Positions 23,449 to 35,341 of a DNA stretch of 64,000 nucleotides are shown one piece after another. The position numbers and the translations under genes were made by a program. The notes beneath the pieces are model-generated. The model made no database searches and had not been told where the DNA came from. It worked only from the letters and a program-made list of their open reading frames with translations. Origin of the DNA: Heterodera schachtii (lineage: Eukaryota; Nematoda; Chromadorea; Rhabditida; Heteroderidae); assembly GCA_023374025.1 (NCBI GenBank), contig SIJG01000073.1, positions 589,909 to 653,908 on the forward strand. Direction: 5' to 3'. Position 1 is the first letter of the stretch; each line of letters begins with the position of its first letter.

Positions 23449-24699
23449 CACTGTGTAACATTAGAATAGGGACACCCTATTTTTTGGGAGTTTGACCACT
23501 TCCCATGAACCGATCGATTTGAAATTTTAACTGCACGTTGCAATTCTGAAAATATTAAGATTCTAACAATGAGAAGACGAAATGACGACGGAAAAAAATT
23601 TTACGAATTTTTTTCCGAAAAAGGGGTGTAACATTAGAATAGGGACACTTTGAAAAACTAAGAAAAACCTCAACAACTACCAAAAAGAAACTGATAAAAC
23701 AAGCTAAATAAGAAAGAACAAATCTTTTTTCACATTTCTGTTTATTTTGCGGACAGAAATATGTCTTTTAGGGAGAGTTATGTTGAATTTTCTGTTTTCC
23801 GGAGAAATTAAGGACCAAAAGGCTTAAATTACCTCTAACATTTGACCCACCGAATCAAACTAACAGCAATCAACACTAAGATAACGTAAAGACATCCTAT
23901 AAGCAGTTTCTATTCACTTTATGCCAGAAAAAAGTCATTAAACACAAAATTTTTGCGGCTGAAAAAATGCGAAAATCTGAGTAAATTCGAAAAAAAAATT
24001 TCTAGGGGGTTGGGAAAAATTTTTCGTAAAAGATGAATATGACGAACAGAAAGAGCACAAAATTCTCTACTAAATGGTCTTTGGATGATTGCTCTATGGC
24101 GAGTATTCGCTGAGGGGTGCCTTGCTAAATAACGACTATCCAAAAAATGACCAAATTCAAGCCATTTTTCCTCATTTTTGAGACATCCATTTTCAACAAG
24201 ACGCGCCTCCGCGGAGACGCGACGTAGAGCCCTCATCCAAAGGCCATTTTGTAGAGACTTTATTCTCTTTCAGATGGCCTTAATGGTTTTTCACTAAAAA
24301 ATTTTTCCAGCCCCCTAGGAATTTTTTTATAAAATTTCCCGGGTTTCAAGCCATTTTATGATTTTCAGATCACCATAAAGGAGTGATCTGATCAATTTGT
24401 CGCAAATGACTTTTTTGATCAGTACAAAAAAATGTGCTTAAATGAATTTTTTCAATTTTTTTAATGCTAAACTCGAAAAGTTACAGCCTTCTGAAAAAAG
24501 TGTCCCTATTCTAATGTTACACCCCTTTTTCGGAAAAAAATTCGTAAAATTTTTTTCCGGCTTCCTTTCGTCTTCTCATTGTTAGAATCTTAATATTTTC
24601 AGAATTGCTACGTACCATTAAAATTTCAAATCGATCGGTTCATGGGAAGTGGTCAAACTCCCAAAAAATAGGGTGTCCCTATTCTAATGTTACACAGTG
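23449..24699. mobile_element. Tc1/mariner-like element with IR/DR ends and nested inverted repeats
   Basis: The element is flanked by TA (23447-23448 and 24700-24701) and starts and ends with CACTGTGTAACATTAGAATA in inverted orientation. The terminal repeats are about 205 bp (23449-23653 and 24496-24699). Each contains the motif GTGTAACATTAGAATAGGGA twice, at the outer edge and again near the inner edge (23626 on the left, about 24508 on the right). This is the IR/DR layout known from some Tc1 elements. A second, internal inverted pair (about 23987-24093 and 24233-24332) makes the interior a fold-back. The 105-codon minus-strand frame inside lies in that fold-back and does not resemble a transposase. 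Confidence 0.88.
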
Positions 24700-24871
24700 T
24701 ACTCTTTTCATTAAATTTCTTTATGGTAAGGGTTAATTATTTTTGATTTTCCTTTAATTATGTCACCGATATGAATTTGGGGGTAACACGTATTTCGAAG
24801 AAAAATATATGTAAATATAATTTAAATATTGCATAATTTAGTAAAAAAAAATTCAACTAAAAAAGGCTTAC

Positions 24872-24926
24872 CCAAAAATTATAATTTATCCGATCCAATG
24901 GGGTGAATATCGTCGCTCTTTTAATT
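24872..24926 (-). CDS. Candidate internal exon, unknown protein
   Basis: On the minus strand the block runs from a clean ATATTTTCAG acceptor (exon starts 24926) to a TTTTTGG|GTAAGC donor (exon ends 24872). In phase 1 the 55 bases read IKRATIFTPLDRINYNFW; phases 0 and 2 are closed by stops. Both splice signals and a unique open phase make this one of the better exon candidates. Confidence 0.48.
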
Positions 24927-25303
24927 CTGAAAATATTGGTGTCAGGAGCATATAATTTTAGGAAATATTCATTTAGCGCTTTTCTTTAAGGATTTTAATT
25001 ATATGATTAAAATTGAATTTTTTACTTTTTTAATTAAATTTTCTCTAGTAAGGTTGAATTTTCATTAAAATTAGTTAAAGCCGATGAAAAAAAATTGATA
25101 GCATTTTACCTTGTGTTGTTTTATTTATGAAGAACTTTTTTCACTTTCTAACTAATTAATTTTCTTATAAGTTCCCTGCCTTGGGCGTTTTTACTTTTCT
25201 CATTATATTTTCTCAATATTTTAGCATTAATTGTTTGTTCATTTCAATTTTTTTCAAAATTTGTTTTAAGGATATATATATTTTTTAACTTAAAAATAAA
25301 CAG

Positions 25304-25378
25304 CATATGTCTCGGAGTTATTTAAACCGGCACTATCAAGACGAACATGAATTTAGATTATGTTTAAATATATATTAG
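25304..25378 (+). CDS. Candidate exon, unknown protein
   Basis: It follows an AAATAAACAG acceptor (AG 25302-25303) and is open for 24 codons (HMSRSYLNRHYQDEHEF...) to TAG (25376-25378). Alternatively it ends at the donor-like GTTTAA at 25362, which would join it to the island at 25479. The charged, polar peptide stands out from the local noise. Confidence 0.3.
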   Translation, partial: HMSRSYLNRHYQDEHEFRLCLNIY

Positions 25379-25478
25379 AAATTATAATTTAAATTTCAAG
25401 CTTTGTTATATTTACATTTTTTAATTTATGCGCCCATGTGTAATACCTAGTCCTGTTTACTCCCGGTTTCTTTGACAG

Positions 25479-25577
25479 GGCAGCAACGGCTTTATGGCCT
25501 TCTCCGCATTCTCGAAAAAGAAAATGCCTAAAATAGCTATTGGCGATGATACTCACTTGAAAATATTTTTTTTATAA
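25479..25577 (+). CDS. Candidate exon, frame ambiguous
   Basis: A TTTCTTTGACAG acceptor (AG 25477-25478) leads into a GC-richer island. Phase 0 is open longest (GSNGFMAFSAFSKKKMPKIA..., stop at 25575). Phase 2 reads QQRLYGLLRILEKENA and then stops, and it would be the frame if joined to a preceding exon ending at 25361. Both are plausible, so only the acceptor and the island are well supported. Confidence 0.35.
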   Translation, partial: GSNGFMAFSAFSKKKMPKIAIGDDTHLKIFFL

Positions 25578-27497
25578 GCAGAAAATTATGATCATTAACA
25601 ATTCAAAGCAGACTTTTAGCGTTACTTATCTCCCGAATTTGAAGATTAAAATCAAAAAAGTATATTTAAGCGATAAAAAGATTTTGTTTTATTTATTTCA
25701 AACTTTACTTTATCAATTAAAGTAATTAAAATTATGTGTGGATTTTATACATAAACGTAATGGTTATAATAAATATGGTTGATAATAATTATTATTTAAA
25801 AAGCTTTTGATATTTTTAAAAAAATTTTTGGGTTTTTATCCAGTATAAATATAATTTTGTTTAAACAATTATTTAATTTTAATTTATTAAATTTTTATTA
25901 TTATGAAGAGTTTGACTAAATTAAAAATTTTTTAAAACTTCAATTAAATTGCATTAAATACTAAAAATAAAATAAAAAAATTTAATTTAAATTATTTTTT
26001 TTTGTTTTTTGATTATTTTAAAATGGCTTTTCAAATGGTGGTTTGGTTCTATTTAAATAAACATTTAATTTAAAATAAAATAAACTAAACAATTAAATTT
26101 ATAAGTTTTTCAACAAAATATTTATTACAATAAATAGGGATTTACCTAAAATTAAAATTCTAAAAATAAATAAATAAAAAGAAGATAAAATTATTAAGGT
26201 TAATTTAATTACTACTTTCATTATATTTAAATTTAAATATTCAATAAAATTATTTAAATTTATACGAAATTCTTTTATAAGGGGCTTTTATTCTTTACAA
26301 TAAAATTAATTTTTTTTTGAAAATTCTTAACAATTTATGTGTACAATAAAAAAAAATATATTTTTTGTTAGATCCATATAAAATAATTTTGGTATGATTT
26401 TGTAATGCCGGTTTTTATGTCAATGTTTTTTTAATTTTAAAACTACTTGAAAAAAATATTTTTTTATTATTTATTATTATTTTCCGATATCTTTTATTCT
26501 CCTCTTCGATTATATAGTATTTACCTTATTTTAAAGTAATTTAATTTTGATTTTATATTTTTATTATACCCTTTATTCGTTAATTAAAATAGTAGTTTTT
26601 TCTTAAATATAAACTGTATTTTTAATACATAACTATTTTTATTATTTTATATTTATTATAAAAACTACCATGCCATTAACTCTTTACATTTCATAAAATT
26701 TTTTGTACAGTCAGTAAATTTTAATTTTTCTGTAACTTGTACCATTGAAATTAGAAACTTTTTAAATTATTAAAAATATGGACAAAAATGAAATTTAGTT
26801 GTTCTCAATTTAATCCTTTACATTTTTCTGGGAAATAAATAATTATTTTGTCGGATTTCTTTCATTCCCATTTTCAAAAAATTTTATTTGTTTTGAATAT
26901 TTTAGCACTAACAATCTTAAATGTGTTTAGTCTATAAGTCCTTATTTTGGAATTTATTTTAATTTTATGTTTTCTTCTAACATTTATCGCTTTGTTTGCT
27001 TTTGTTTCTTGTATAGTTTTACCATATTAATATTAAAAATACTTTTTTATTTTTCTATAAATCTATTTTATTTCTTAAGAAGGTCAGTGCATTAATAAGA
27101 ATAAATACTTGAACTCAATTTTTTAAACATTTTTATCAATGATATTATATTTAAGAATCTGCAGATTTTCAATAATCATTATAATTATTTGTTGTATTTA
27201 ATTTTTTCATTAAATTTATATTATATATTTAAACAATTGCCAAAAATGATTTCATAAAATATTAATTTTTGCAGAAGTGTTGTCGACGCATTATGAAATT
27301 TCGAAAGCTGAAAAACAATGCAATAAATATTTTACACAAAAAATTTATGCACTTCGAATTATCAATTTGTAAATTAAATATATTTTTCTCAGATCAACTG
27401 CGCTCTTTGCCAATGGATCATTGACAATCAGCAACAGCAATAAACATGAAGGAGATGATAGGCTGTGGTTAATCTGCCGGGGGCCGTAGTCAAAGAA
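25578..27497. other. AT-rich stretch without supported features
   Basis: The sequence is almost purely A and T, with homopolymer runs and stops in all frames. Confidence 0.55.
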
Positions 27498-27677
27498 GGT
27501 GGTTATGGTTAAATAACCACTACCATCATGGTTTACCCGTAGTAAATGAGCAACCACGGGTTCATGGTCATTTAACCTGGTTATTTGACCATGATGGTTG
27601 GTGTTTTGTGAACGCACAGTAAAAGAACATGGTTGGTGGTTACCTAACCATTTAACCATGGTAAAACGCCAACACTG
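27498..27677. mobile_element. Degenerate CCATGGTTAA array with one hAT-like end
   Basis: Inverted and direct copies of ACCATGGTTA, TAACCATTTAACC and GGTTATTTGACC fill the block. The right end reads GCCAACACTG (27668-27677), whose complement CAGTGTTGGC is a typical hAT-type terminus. A matching left end was not found. The 136-codon minus-strand frame across it is repeat-derived. Confidence 0.5.
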
Positions 27678-28035
27678 CCCCTGCCCATGGTAGCAGCCGT
27701 AACCACCAACTTTTAAAAATCTGCCAAAAATCAGTGAAACATATAAAAATCCCAAATAAAATTTATTAAATAGAGAAAAGTCTCGGCTATCGATCTATAA
27801 AAAGAATTTTAATTAATTCAATCGTTAATTATTTTTAAAAGATAAAAAACCAAACTTACCCATAATTTTTATATTTTAAGTGGTTTTCGAATTTTTAAAT
27901 TAAGTAATTATATTAAAAACAATGTATTAATTAAAATAATAGAAAAAACAATATCATTTTTTAATTAAATAACCTTTTTAATGCCGAAATATCTTAAATA
28001 GTAATAAAAAAATTTTACAAAAATTAATGCATAAC

Positions 28036-28536
28036 CGCCGGTGGTAGGACGAAGTGACAAAAATAGCAGTGAGAGACTTTCAGAGGAATGGGTCATTTCA
28101 GTACGGAATAAATTAATTTAATTAATAATAATATAATTACAGTTTTATTAATATTTCTGTTGTGCCGTCAAAACCCCAAACGCGAAGTGAATAAATATTA
28201 TTTATTATTTCCCAAACTAATTACATTTTTATGAGAAAAAACAGTGCCCAAAAAGTCTTGACTTAAACCTAAAAACTATCTTATAGTTCATTTAAAAACT
28301 TGAAATAATTCATTCTTGCATAACTTTTGGTGCTGATCAAATATATTTATTTTTATTATTAGTTTATTATGCAATTATAAATTTAAATAATTAATTAATT
28401 ATTCGAATAACTCTTTCGTACTGAAATGACCCGCCCCTTCCGATCACCCCTCACAGATATTTTTGTCACTTCGCCCACACTGATATTTTTGTCACTTCGC
28501 CCACACTGATATTTTTGTCACTTCGGCTCACCACGG
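28036..28536. mobile_element. TIR element with a 26-bp triplicate in one arm
   Basis: The left arm carries CCGGTGGTAGGACGAAGTGA and the complement of the right end reads CCGTGGTGAGCCGAAGTGAC. Both continue with CAAAAATA-CAGTG and, further in, GGGTCATTTCAGTACG. The right arm has three direct copies of a 26-bp unit starting GATATTTTTGTCACTTCG at 28456, 28482 and 28508, where the left arm has one. The interior is AT-rich and non-coding. No target duplication was recognised. Confidence 0.65.
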
Positions 28537-28759
28537 ATCTGCCTCATCAAACTTTTGAATGGGTTTCAATGTAAAAAGCGCATCCAATCAAATGTTATAA
28601 TGTATTCGATATATTCGATTTTAAATACATAATGAATAATAATAAAAAATTAATCATCAATTTAATTTTTTTATGATTATATTAAATACAATTTTTTCAA
28701 TTTTTTAAGCATGAAGTCATTTGTAATTTTTGAATTAGCCTACGTAATTTTATCCATAT

Positions 28760-29000
28760 TTTTCTTCTGATGAGAAAAGATATTTCACTCTAATAAGGAT
28801 AGTTTTTTGCATTTATTATCTATTCTATAGTCTGTTAGTTTTTTATTTTTACGTATATATTATTGCATAGCTTAATGACCTTGTTTTTATAAAAATCTGT
28901 CCCTCGTGCGGGGTTCCTTTAGCAAACTAGGGTAATAAAACCTACTTTTTCGTTATTTTAAATTTATTGTATAAGTTTACAAATATAATAATATTTTAAA
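28760..29000 (+). repeat. Diverged duplicate of 31130-31330
   Basis: The blocks around 28790-28990 and 31150-31320 share TTTTTATAAAAATCT followed by a CCC...CGGG core, and the flanks can be aligned in the same order. They look like an old dispersed or segmental duplication about 2.36 kb apart. The first copy contains a short frame ICPSCGVPLAN and the minus strand of the second FPECGKDFYKNN. Neither is long enough to call a zinc finger. Confidence 0.35.
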
Positions 29001-29925
29001 ACAAGTATAGTTTCATTAATTTTATATTTTTGGGGCTCAAAAATGCGTTATTGTTAAATGTTATTGTTAAATTACTTAGCAATTAATTTAAATGTGGTTG
29101 CAAATCCTTCATCAAAGTTAATAATTCCATACCATAATTTTCATTTTATTTTATTTTTTGCGAATGATTCAGCATGAATAATTTTTCTTTATAAATCGCT
29201 CCCATGAAAAGACGAACATTGCGTTGTTTTCTAATTATTATCTTGATTTATTAAATCGATTATTTATTATTAAGCTATTAATATTTCTTAAATTGTTGAA
29301 ATTGTAATTTTTCAACAAATTGCATTTATTCATTCCTTAATTTTTATTACTTTATACTTAATTTTATATTTTCTTATATTAATATGTCTGTAATTTTTTT
29401 TTTGTTGCAAAATTCGGCTTTTCAAGCTATCATTGACCACCGACCACAATTGTTGTAAGAAAGAACATCGCCCGTGAATGCTTTTAATTAATGTTTAAGA
29501 TTTTTTCTATTTATAGCTTCCAATTACTCATTTTTAATAACTGTTTATTTGTTAAAATATTACAATTTAAAATTTTCTTTTTATAAACTGTTTCGTTTTT
29601 AGAGTTGTGCAAAAATATATAATCATGAAATGTTATAAATTTTATATGTTTGATTTTGCTTTTTTTTAATTTTATTTATTAAATTGAAATTAATAGAAAA
29701 ATATTGATTCTTTATTTTAAATTATAAGGTTCAATTGACTTTTTAACAATTTTAGGAAAACTATGTGATCTTTTTATTTTTATTAAATTTTACTTCGGTT
29801 TATTTATAATTTATTTTTTGATTCTTAAATGAAGAAGATGACCCCAAGTGTTCTCCATATTTTTCATGAAGGGTCTTTAAGTTAAATCGCACATATTTAA
29901 AAACTTTATTATATTTCTTTTTTAG

Positions 29926-30009
29926 ATATTAAGGCAAGCCCTCGAGATGCGGAATAATTCTTGTGCACCTGTTATGTTTTCAAATCGGTTTCCAGAAATA
30001 TTATATTAA
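29926..30009 (+). CDS. Candidate terminal exon, unknown protein
   Basis: A very good acceptor (TTTCTTTTTTAG, ending 29925) is followed by 27 codons (ILRQALEMRNNSCAPVMFSN...) and TAA at 30007-30009. The composition is distinctly GC-richer than the flanks. The protein was not recognised. Confidence 0.42.
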   Translation: MLRQALEMRNNSCAPVMFSNRFPEILY

Positions 30010-30612
30010 AATATTTTTTGATAGTAATAGTTGTATGTTTTTTTAAATTAGTATTTTAGCAAAAATAATTTTACCTTTTAATTTTAAAACAATTAATTTA
30101 AAAATTTAGCAATATCTTGTAGTCCGTCTTATCTATTTTCTTTTTCATCGATCATATTTACGGGTAAAAGCAGTCCAGATAATCTTCCGAAGAATAAAAT
30201 TTTAATCTATTTCCAATTTATAATTTTTAAAATATTATTCAACCATTTAAAAAGTGACCCCATAGTCGCACCCCATTTTCCAACAATTCATTTTAATTGT
30301 TCACAATATTTTACAAAAATTTTGCACAAAATTTTTAGAAAATAAATAAACCAGAAATCGGGTAAAAAAGGTGTGCTAAGGATCATTCCCATGTCCAAAA
30401 AGCAACTGTAAAATACCAAAAATGTCATACCAATTTTTTTGCTGCCTGAATTTATGTTTATATAGTTTTTTTTATTTAAGAGAAAGTTAAAAACCACTTT
30501 AGATCAAAATATGAATAAGTTTAGAAAGCCAAAACAGACATACAATACCGTCTAAATCCTGGGTAGAGAGCTAAACGAAGATGATATCAGTGACAAACCC
30601 ATTTATTTTTAG

Positions 30613-30647
30613 TTTCTGCGCACTTTTTGGATCTGCACTGGTATCGG
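30613..30647 (+). CDS. Candidate short internal exon
   Basis: It is bounded by a TTATTTTTAG acceptor (AG 30611-30612) and an ATCGG|GTAATC donor (30648). All three phases are open (for example FLRTFWICTGIG or FCALFGSALVSG), both hydrophobic enough for a membrane segment. The phase cannot be chosen. A second such block (about 30123-30167, CTTGTAG to GTAAAA) lies upstream and may belong to the same gene. Confidence 0.3.
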
Positions 30648-31329
30648 GTAATCTGATCTTTTTTCTTTCGTTGTGTATTGATCAGGGATTCAAAAAAAAA
30701 TTTATTTATATTTTTATTAAAATCATTTTTCATTGTTTAAAATCAAATGTGCTATTGACTTTTATAATATTGTCCATAAAATGACAGCTATAAACATGCT
30801 TCTGTTTTGGAATTGATCTATTCATTTTTATTGTTTTATTTTATTTTTTGAACGAACAATTTTGCCAAAATATTTAAAATTAATAAGAATTTATAAGTTA
30901 TTTTCATTACATCTTCCGATTCTTCTTTTTAACCACACAAGTTTTTGTTCGTAAAATTTTCAGTATGTAATATTATTTAAGCATTATGTTAAATACAACT
31001 TTTAAGACCTAATTCATTTTAATTTTGTAAATTGCATAAGAAATTTTATTCTTATTTTTTAGATATTGAATATTATTTTAATTTAAATAAAGAATATTAT
31101 TATTATTTTATTTTTATTTTTCATTTTTATTTTCTATGAAAGGAGAGTTTTTGTGTTTAATTATTCAGTTCTAAATTCTGTTTGATTTCTTATTTTTACT
31201 TATATATTTTAAGCATACCTTAATGTCATTATTTTTATAAAAATCTTTCCCACATTCGGGAAACTTGATAAACCCAAGAACAATTTTTACCTTTATTTAT
31301 TTTGAATTGCAAAACTAATTAATTCATAT

Positions 31330-31446
31330 AAATTAAGTTCTGAAAGAACTGAGAAAGACCTATATTCATTTTTGTTGGGAAAAAATTTCTATGAGGCATT
31401 GTTGATAAACGCCTTTTGCCATATAACGCGCATCCATAAAGCGTAG
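31330..31446 (+). CDS. Candidate exon, unknown protein
   Basis: An open run of 38 codons (KLSSERTEKDLYSFLLGKNF, then YEALLINAFCHITRIHKA) ends at TAG 31444-31446, in an island that is clearly less AT-rich than its flanks. A further open patch (about 31500-31560) reads WNVAVLSLMDREQMETRAN in another plus-strand frame. The minus-strand frame of similar extent (31319-31558) is an alternative reading. No family was recognised. Confidence 0.33.
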   Translation, partial: KLSSERTEKDLYSFLLGKNFYEALLINAFCHITRIHKA

Positions 31447-32452
31447 ATAAAAACGGCAGATTGATGTTTGAGTAATTTTTAAACTTTATATTTGAAAGGG
31501 ATTTGGAACGTGGCCGTATTATCGCTAATGGATAGGGAACAAATGGAAACAAGAGCAAATTAAATTTTAAGGTTGAAGTAAGGAAATTAAAATATATTTA
31601 TTAATTTTTGTGCTTTTATTTGAGGGAAAAAAACATCCTAAAATACCTTTTTAGGCTAGGTAAATATTCTATTTATTAAAATTTTTCATTCTTCGACAAT
31701 AGTTTTTTAAGAGATAATATATTTGTATTATAAATTTAAAGAAATAATCATTTTTAACATCGGAAATTATTTAATTCGTATAAATTAATAATAATTCCTT
31801 TGATGGTCTTTTTGTTTGTATGTCTTTTATAGGATATAAATAAATCTGACGTTTGAGTTGATTATTTTAGATATTTATTTCCTGTAAGTTTATTTCCATT
31901 ATTAATTTTGAACTATAAAAAAATTATGTGCTAATTTTAAGATAATGCCTTGATTTTATTGATTTAATGGCTTGTTTTTATTGTTAATTGAATTGCATTT
32001 TTCTGAGAAATGAAAAAATCATAAAAGTTTCATTAAGTTACTAACAAAATTATTTATTATTGTATTTCAAATTTTCTGTATTTAAAATGCACAATTTAAA
32101 CATTTGATAAGACATTATTTTTTTAATTAAATGTTAATGAGCTATAATTTTATTTCGAAAAAATATTTTTATAATTATTATTTTAATCTATTCCTAACTT
32201 TTAATCTGCCAATGTTATAACTAAATGTTATAATAAATAATTAATTAAATCATTTTTGTATTCAAGCATATAATGAAGGGGTTCAAATTTGTTCTTTTTG
32301 TTAAGCAATGTATTTTTTTAATTTTTCATTATTTTTATTAAAATTTTAATGAGTGAATCATTTTCTTTGCCGAACACGTGTACATTCGAAATTAATTTTA
32401 TTATTTCTATTCTATTCTCTGATTTTATTAATAAATAAAAACTTTCATTACG

Positions 32453-32743
32453 GTGGCAATATTAATTATATTAAAATTTATTTTACTTGTTGTTGACCTC
32501 CCGTTCCGGGACATGACTATTCCTGCCTCAAACGAAATAATTTTAAGAATAATTTACTTTCTTCTATACATAAATGTGGTCAAATATGAAACCTTGGTGT
32601 TGGATTATATAATTTTGGTTATATTTATGGGTGTTTTAATCTATTATTATCTTTTTAGTTTATTTTTATTTAATTATACTTTTATTATATATTTTATTTT
32701 AACGAATATTCAAATATTTTTTTTCGAAACTTTAAACAATTGA
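32453..32743 (+). CDS. 96-codon open frame, possibly membrane protein exon, doubtful
   Basis: It is long for such AT-rich DNA. It contains one GC-richer core (VDLPFRDMTIPASNE, about 32490-32540) and is otherwise very hydrophobic, with several possible membrane segments. A minus-strand reading of the same core ending at a GTAAAA donor is an alternative. It has no recognisable domain and chance openness cannot be excluded. Confidence 0.2.
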   Translation: MAILIILKFILLVVDLPFRDMTIPASNEIILRIIYFLLYINVVKYETLVLDYIILVIFMGVLIYYYLFSLFLFNYTFIIYFILTNIQIFFFETLNN

Positions 32744-33425
32744 TTGAATTCTTATGCATAGAATATTATTAATTTTGTTGCTAATTTATTGTTTTTTATT
32801 TCTACTTTTATTCTGGTTTTTGCCTATATGAAACAGTCAATATGTCAATTTTCGCTTTATAATATTTGATTTATTTTTATAAAAAAAAAGTATTACGAAT
32901 ATTTTCATTTTTAATTATTTGATTCTTAGCTATTCTAATTTTATTAATATAAATTTCATTATAATATTACTTGTTCTTGTGATGTTCCTAAAGGTTGTTA
33001 TGAAATTTTTTGTAATAAAAATATCAAATTAAAACATTATTTCTAGAAATTATTTATTATTCTTATTTTTTTAAAATTTAATCTCATATTTTTTAACGTT
33101 AGTCTTAATCGCTTGTTTGCTGTTTGTTTTTTTTGGTCAAGTTTAATAATTATTTTAAATCATAAAACGTCGGAGAAAAAAGCTCTGATTAATTCAGTGA
33201 TTAGTTTCGCTTTCACTCCCCAAGCGAACCACTATATATTTAATTTATCGAGCAAACCAAAGGCACATTAGTGCTCTTACATGGTGCCAAAAAGAAAACA
33301 AACAAATGAATTTGATCATATAAAAAATACAAAATGAATACCGTAATAAAATATATAAAAATAAATCAAATGTTAAAAATTCACAGGCGATTAAAATATT
33401 GTGTAAATATGGCACATGAATATTC

Positions 33426-35207
33426 CTACTCAGAACTCATTGCTTTTAGCAAACCCCTGAATTCCTTTGCCTTATTAATTTGTACCGCTACCACTGGAAG
33501 GTTATTCCAGTTTTTTACTATTCTATTGAAAAAATTATTTTGTGTTTTGGCCGTGTGGCGCTTTACTCGTAAAAGTAAAGGCCTCCTGGGCCTTTCTGAG
33601 AAAAAGAAATTTTTCTCAGCTTCAAGGCTGGTGAAACCTTTAATTATTTTAAAAGCTTTTGTTAAATCATTGATTTTTCTTCTTTCTTCCAATTTGTGTA
33701 AACCCGTGATTTTAAGTCTTTCCATATATTTTTTGTACACAAATCCACATTTTCGAAAAGCTTTTCTTGTGAAAAATTTTTGAACACGCTCAATTTTATC
33801 TATGTCTTTCTTTAAATTAGGATTCCAAACTTCGGTGGCATATTCTAATTGAGGTCGTACAAAAGTTTTATAGGCTGCTGTTAGAGTTTTTATTTCCCTG
33901 CTTTTCAACACTCTCAAAATTTGGAAAATTCTAAGATATGCGTTTCGTACAATTTTGCTAATATGTTCTGAAAAATTAAGTTTCGAGTCAATTATAATTC
34001 CCAAGTCACGTACATTTTCCGATTCTGAAACTCTTTTTGAGTTAATAAAATATTCTTTTTTCATATTATTTTCCCCTAAATATAGAACAAAACATTTTTC
34101 AGTTGAAATTTCTAACCCATTTGTTTTTGACCATTTTTCCAAAGCCTCAATTGCTTTATCTAAATGATTTGTTTTATCATCATTTTCATGGGCATAATAT
34201 AATTTTACATCGTCGGCATACATTTTTATGCCAACTGATGTCACTTCATTTGCAATAAAGGACGGCAGATCATTTATAAAAATTAAAAAGAGCAATGGCC
34301 CTAAGACACTTCCCTGGGGCACTCCCGAAAATATTTTGAAACTTTCTGACAATTCATCGCCGATTTTAACCTTAAAACTCCGATTTTTTAAAAAGTTAAT
34401 TAAAAAATTATAAATTTTCCCTTCAATTCCAATCTTTTTGATTTTTTGAAGTAATAAGTCAATCGGAACAGAATCAAACGCCTTGACAAAATCAATATAG
34501 ATTATGTCAATTTGTTGATTCTTTTGTATAGAATTATATATATCATCCATCGTTTTTAATATTTGGGTTGTAGTCGATCTATTTTTTAAAAACCCAAATT
34601 GTTCTTTATCAAAGAATCTTGTACTGTTCAGAAATTCTAAAATTTTGTTACTCAAAATTCGTTCAAAAACTCTACAGACAGTGCTAGTTAAAGAAACCGG
34701 CCTATAGTTTAATGGATCCGTTTTTTCGCCTTTTTTGAAAATTGGTACAACTAATGATGTTTGCCATATTTCCGGAATTTGACCGGAATCCAAAATAAGC
34801 CTGAATATATCAGCTAATATTTTTGTGATTGGATCTGCGCAATTTTTTAATAAAATATAAGGGACATTATCCGGTGAAGTGGAATTACGCCGAGGAAGTC
34901 TTCTTAATATATTCCAAATTATGCCCGAGTTCAGTTCAATATCAAAAAGCTTAGTCTTATTTTGTGTTGATTGAGTTTGTGGACCATTAACAATTGATTT
35001 TCTTAAAAAAGACTTTTGAAATATTTCTGCTAATATTTTACATTTTTCTACATTGTTGGAAAACATATTTCCCGCATTATCAATTAGAGTAGGAATTTCA
35101 GAAATTTTTGATAACTTATTTCGGATAAATTTGTTAACTGAATTTTGCCCCTGGGAAATAATTTTTGACTCTTTTTCATTTCTGAATTGTTTTAATTGTT
35201 TCTTCAT
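33426..35207 (-). CDS. Reverse transcriptase domain of the non-LTR element
   Basis: The 593-codon frame contains the non-LTR reverse transcriptase series: FKKGEKTDPLNYRPVSL (around residue 160-175), RSTTTQIL, YIDFVKAFD with the first catalytic aspartate (around 236-243), GVPQGSVLGPLLF (around 295-307), and the catalytic KMYADD box (around 328-333). These are followed by the DLGIIID and LKTLTAAYKTFVRPQLEY regions of the thumb. In-frame codons continue upstream to about 35340, so the listed ATG is internal to the original ORF2 and the frame is joined to the endonuclease only through a frameshift. The enzyme would copy the element's RNA at a nicked target. Confidence 0.93.
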   Translation of the reverse strand: MKKQLKQFRNEKESKIISQGQNSVNKFIRNKLSKISEIPTLIDNAGNMFSNNVEKCKILAEIFQKSFLRKSIVNGPQTQSTQNKTKLFDIELNSGIIWNILRRLPRRNSTSPDNVPYILLKNCADPITKILADIFRLILDSGQIPEIWQTSLVVPIFKKGEKTDPLNYRPVSLTSTVCRVFERILSNKILEFLNSTRFFDKEQFGFLKNRSTTTQILKTMDDIYNSIQKNQQIDIIYIDFVKAFDSVPIDLLLQKIKKIGIEGKIYNFLINFLKNRSFKVKIGDELSESFKIFSGVPQGSVLGPLLFLIFINDLPSFIANEVTSVGIKMYADDVKLYYAHENDDKTNHLDKAIEALEKWSKTNGLEISTEKCFVLYLGENNMKKEYFINSKRVSESENVRDLGIIIDSKLNFSEHISKIVRNAYLRIFQILRVLKSREIKTLTAAYKTFVRPQLEYATEVWNPNLKKDIDKIERVQKFFTRKAFRKCGFVYKKYMERLKITGLHKLEERRKINDLTKAFKIIKGFTSLEAEKNFFFSERPRRPLLLRVKRHTAKTQNNFFNRIVKNWNNLPVVAVQINKAKEFRGLLKAMSSE

Positions 35208-35341
35208 TTCCCTTGAAATAATTCTGTAATTTAAAACGAGATCACTTTTTTCCGGGAATTTTTTTACAAGCTTATGTAACCGTAATTTCTCTGAAAATAA
35301 GTCTCTTATTTTTTGAGGGTATGATTGTTTTATTATCGATT

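Noticed and set aside
23919..24236. 105-codon frame inside the Tc1/mariner-like element as a transposase remnant
   Set aside because: It lies within the internal inverted repeat, shows no DDE-type or helix-turn-helix signature, and its arms explain the openness.
27345..27755. 136-codon minus-strand open frame
   Set aside because: It spans the CCATGGTTAA array, whose unit lacks stops. The His/Asn/Gly-rich product reflects the array.
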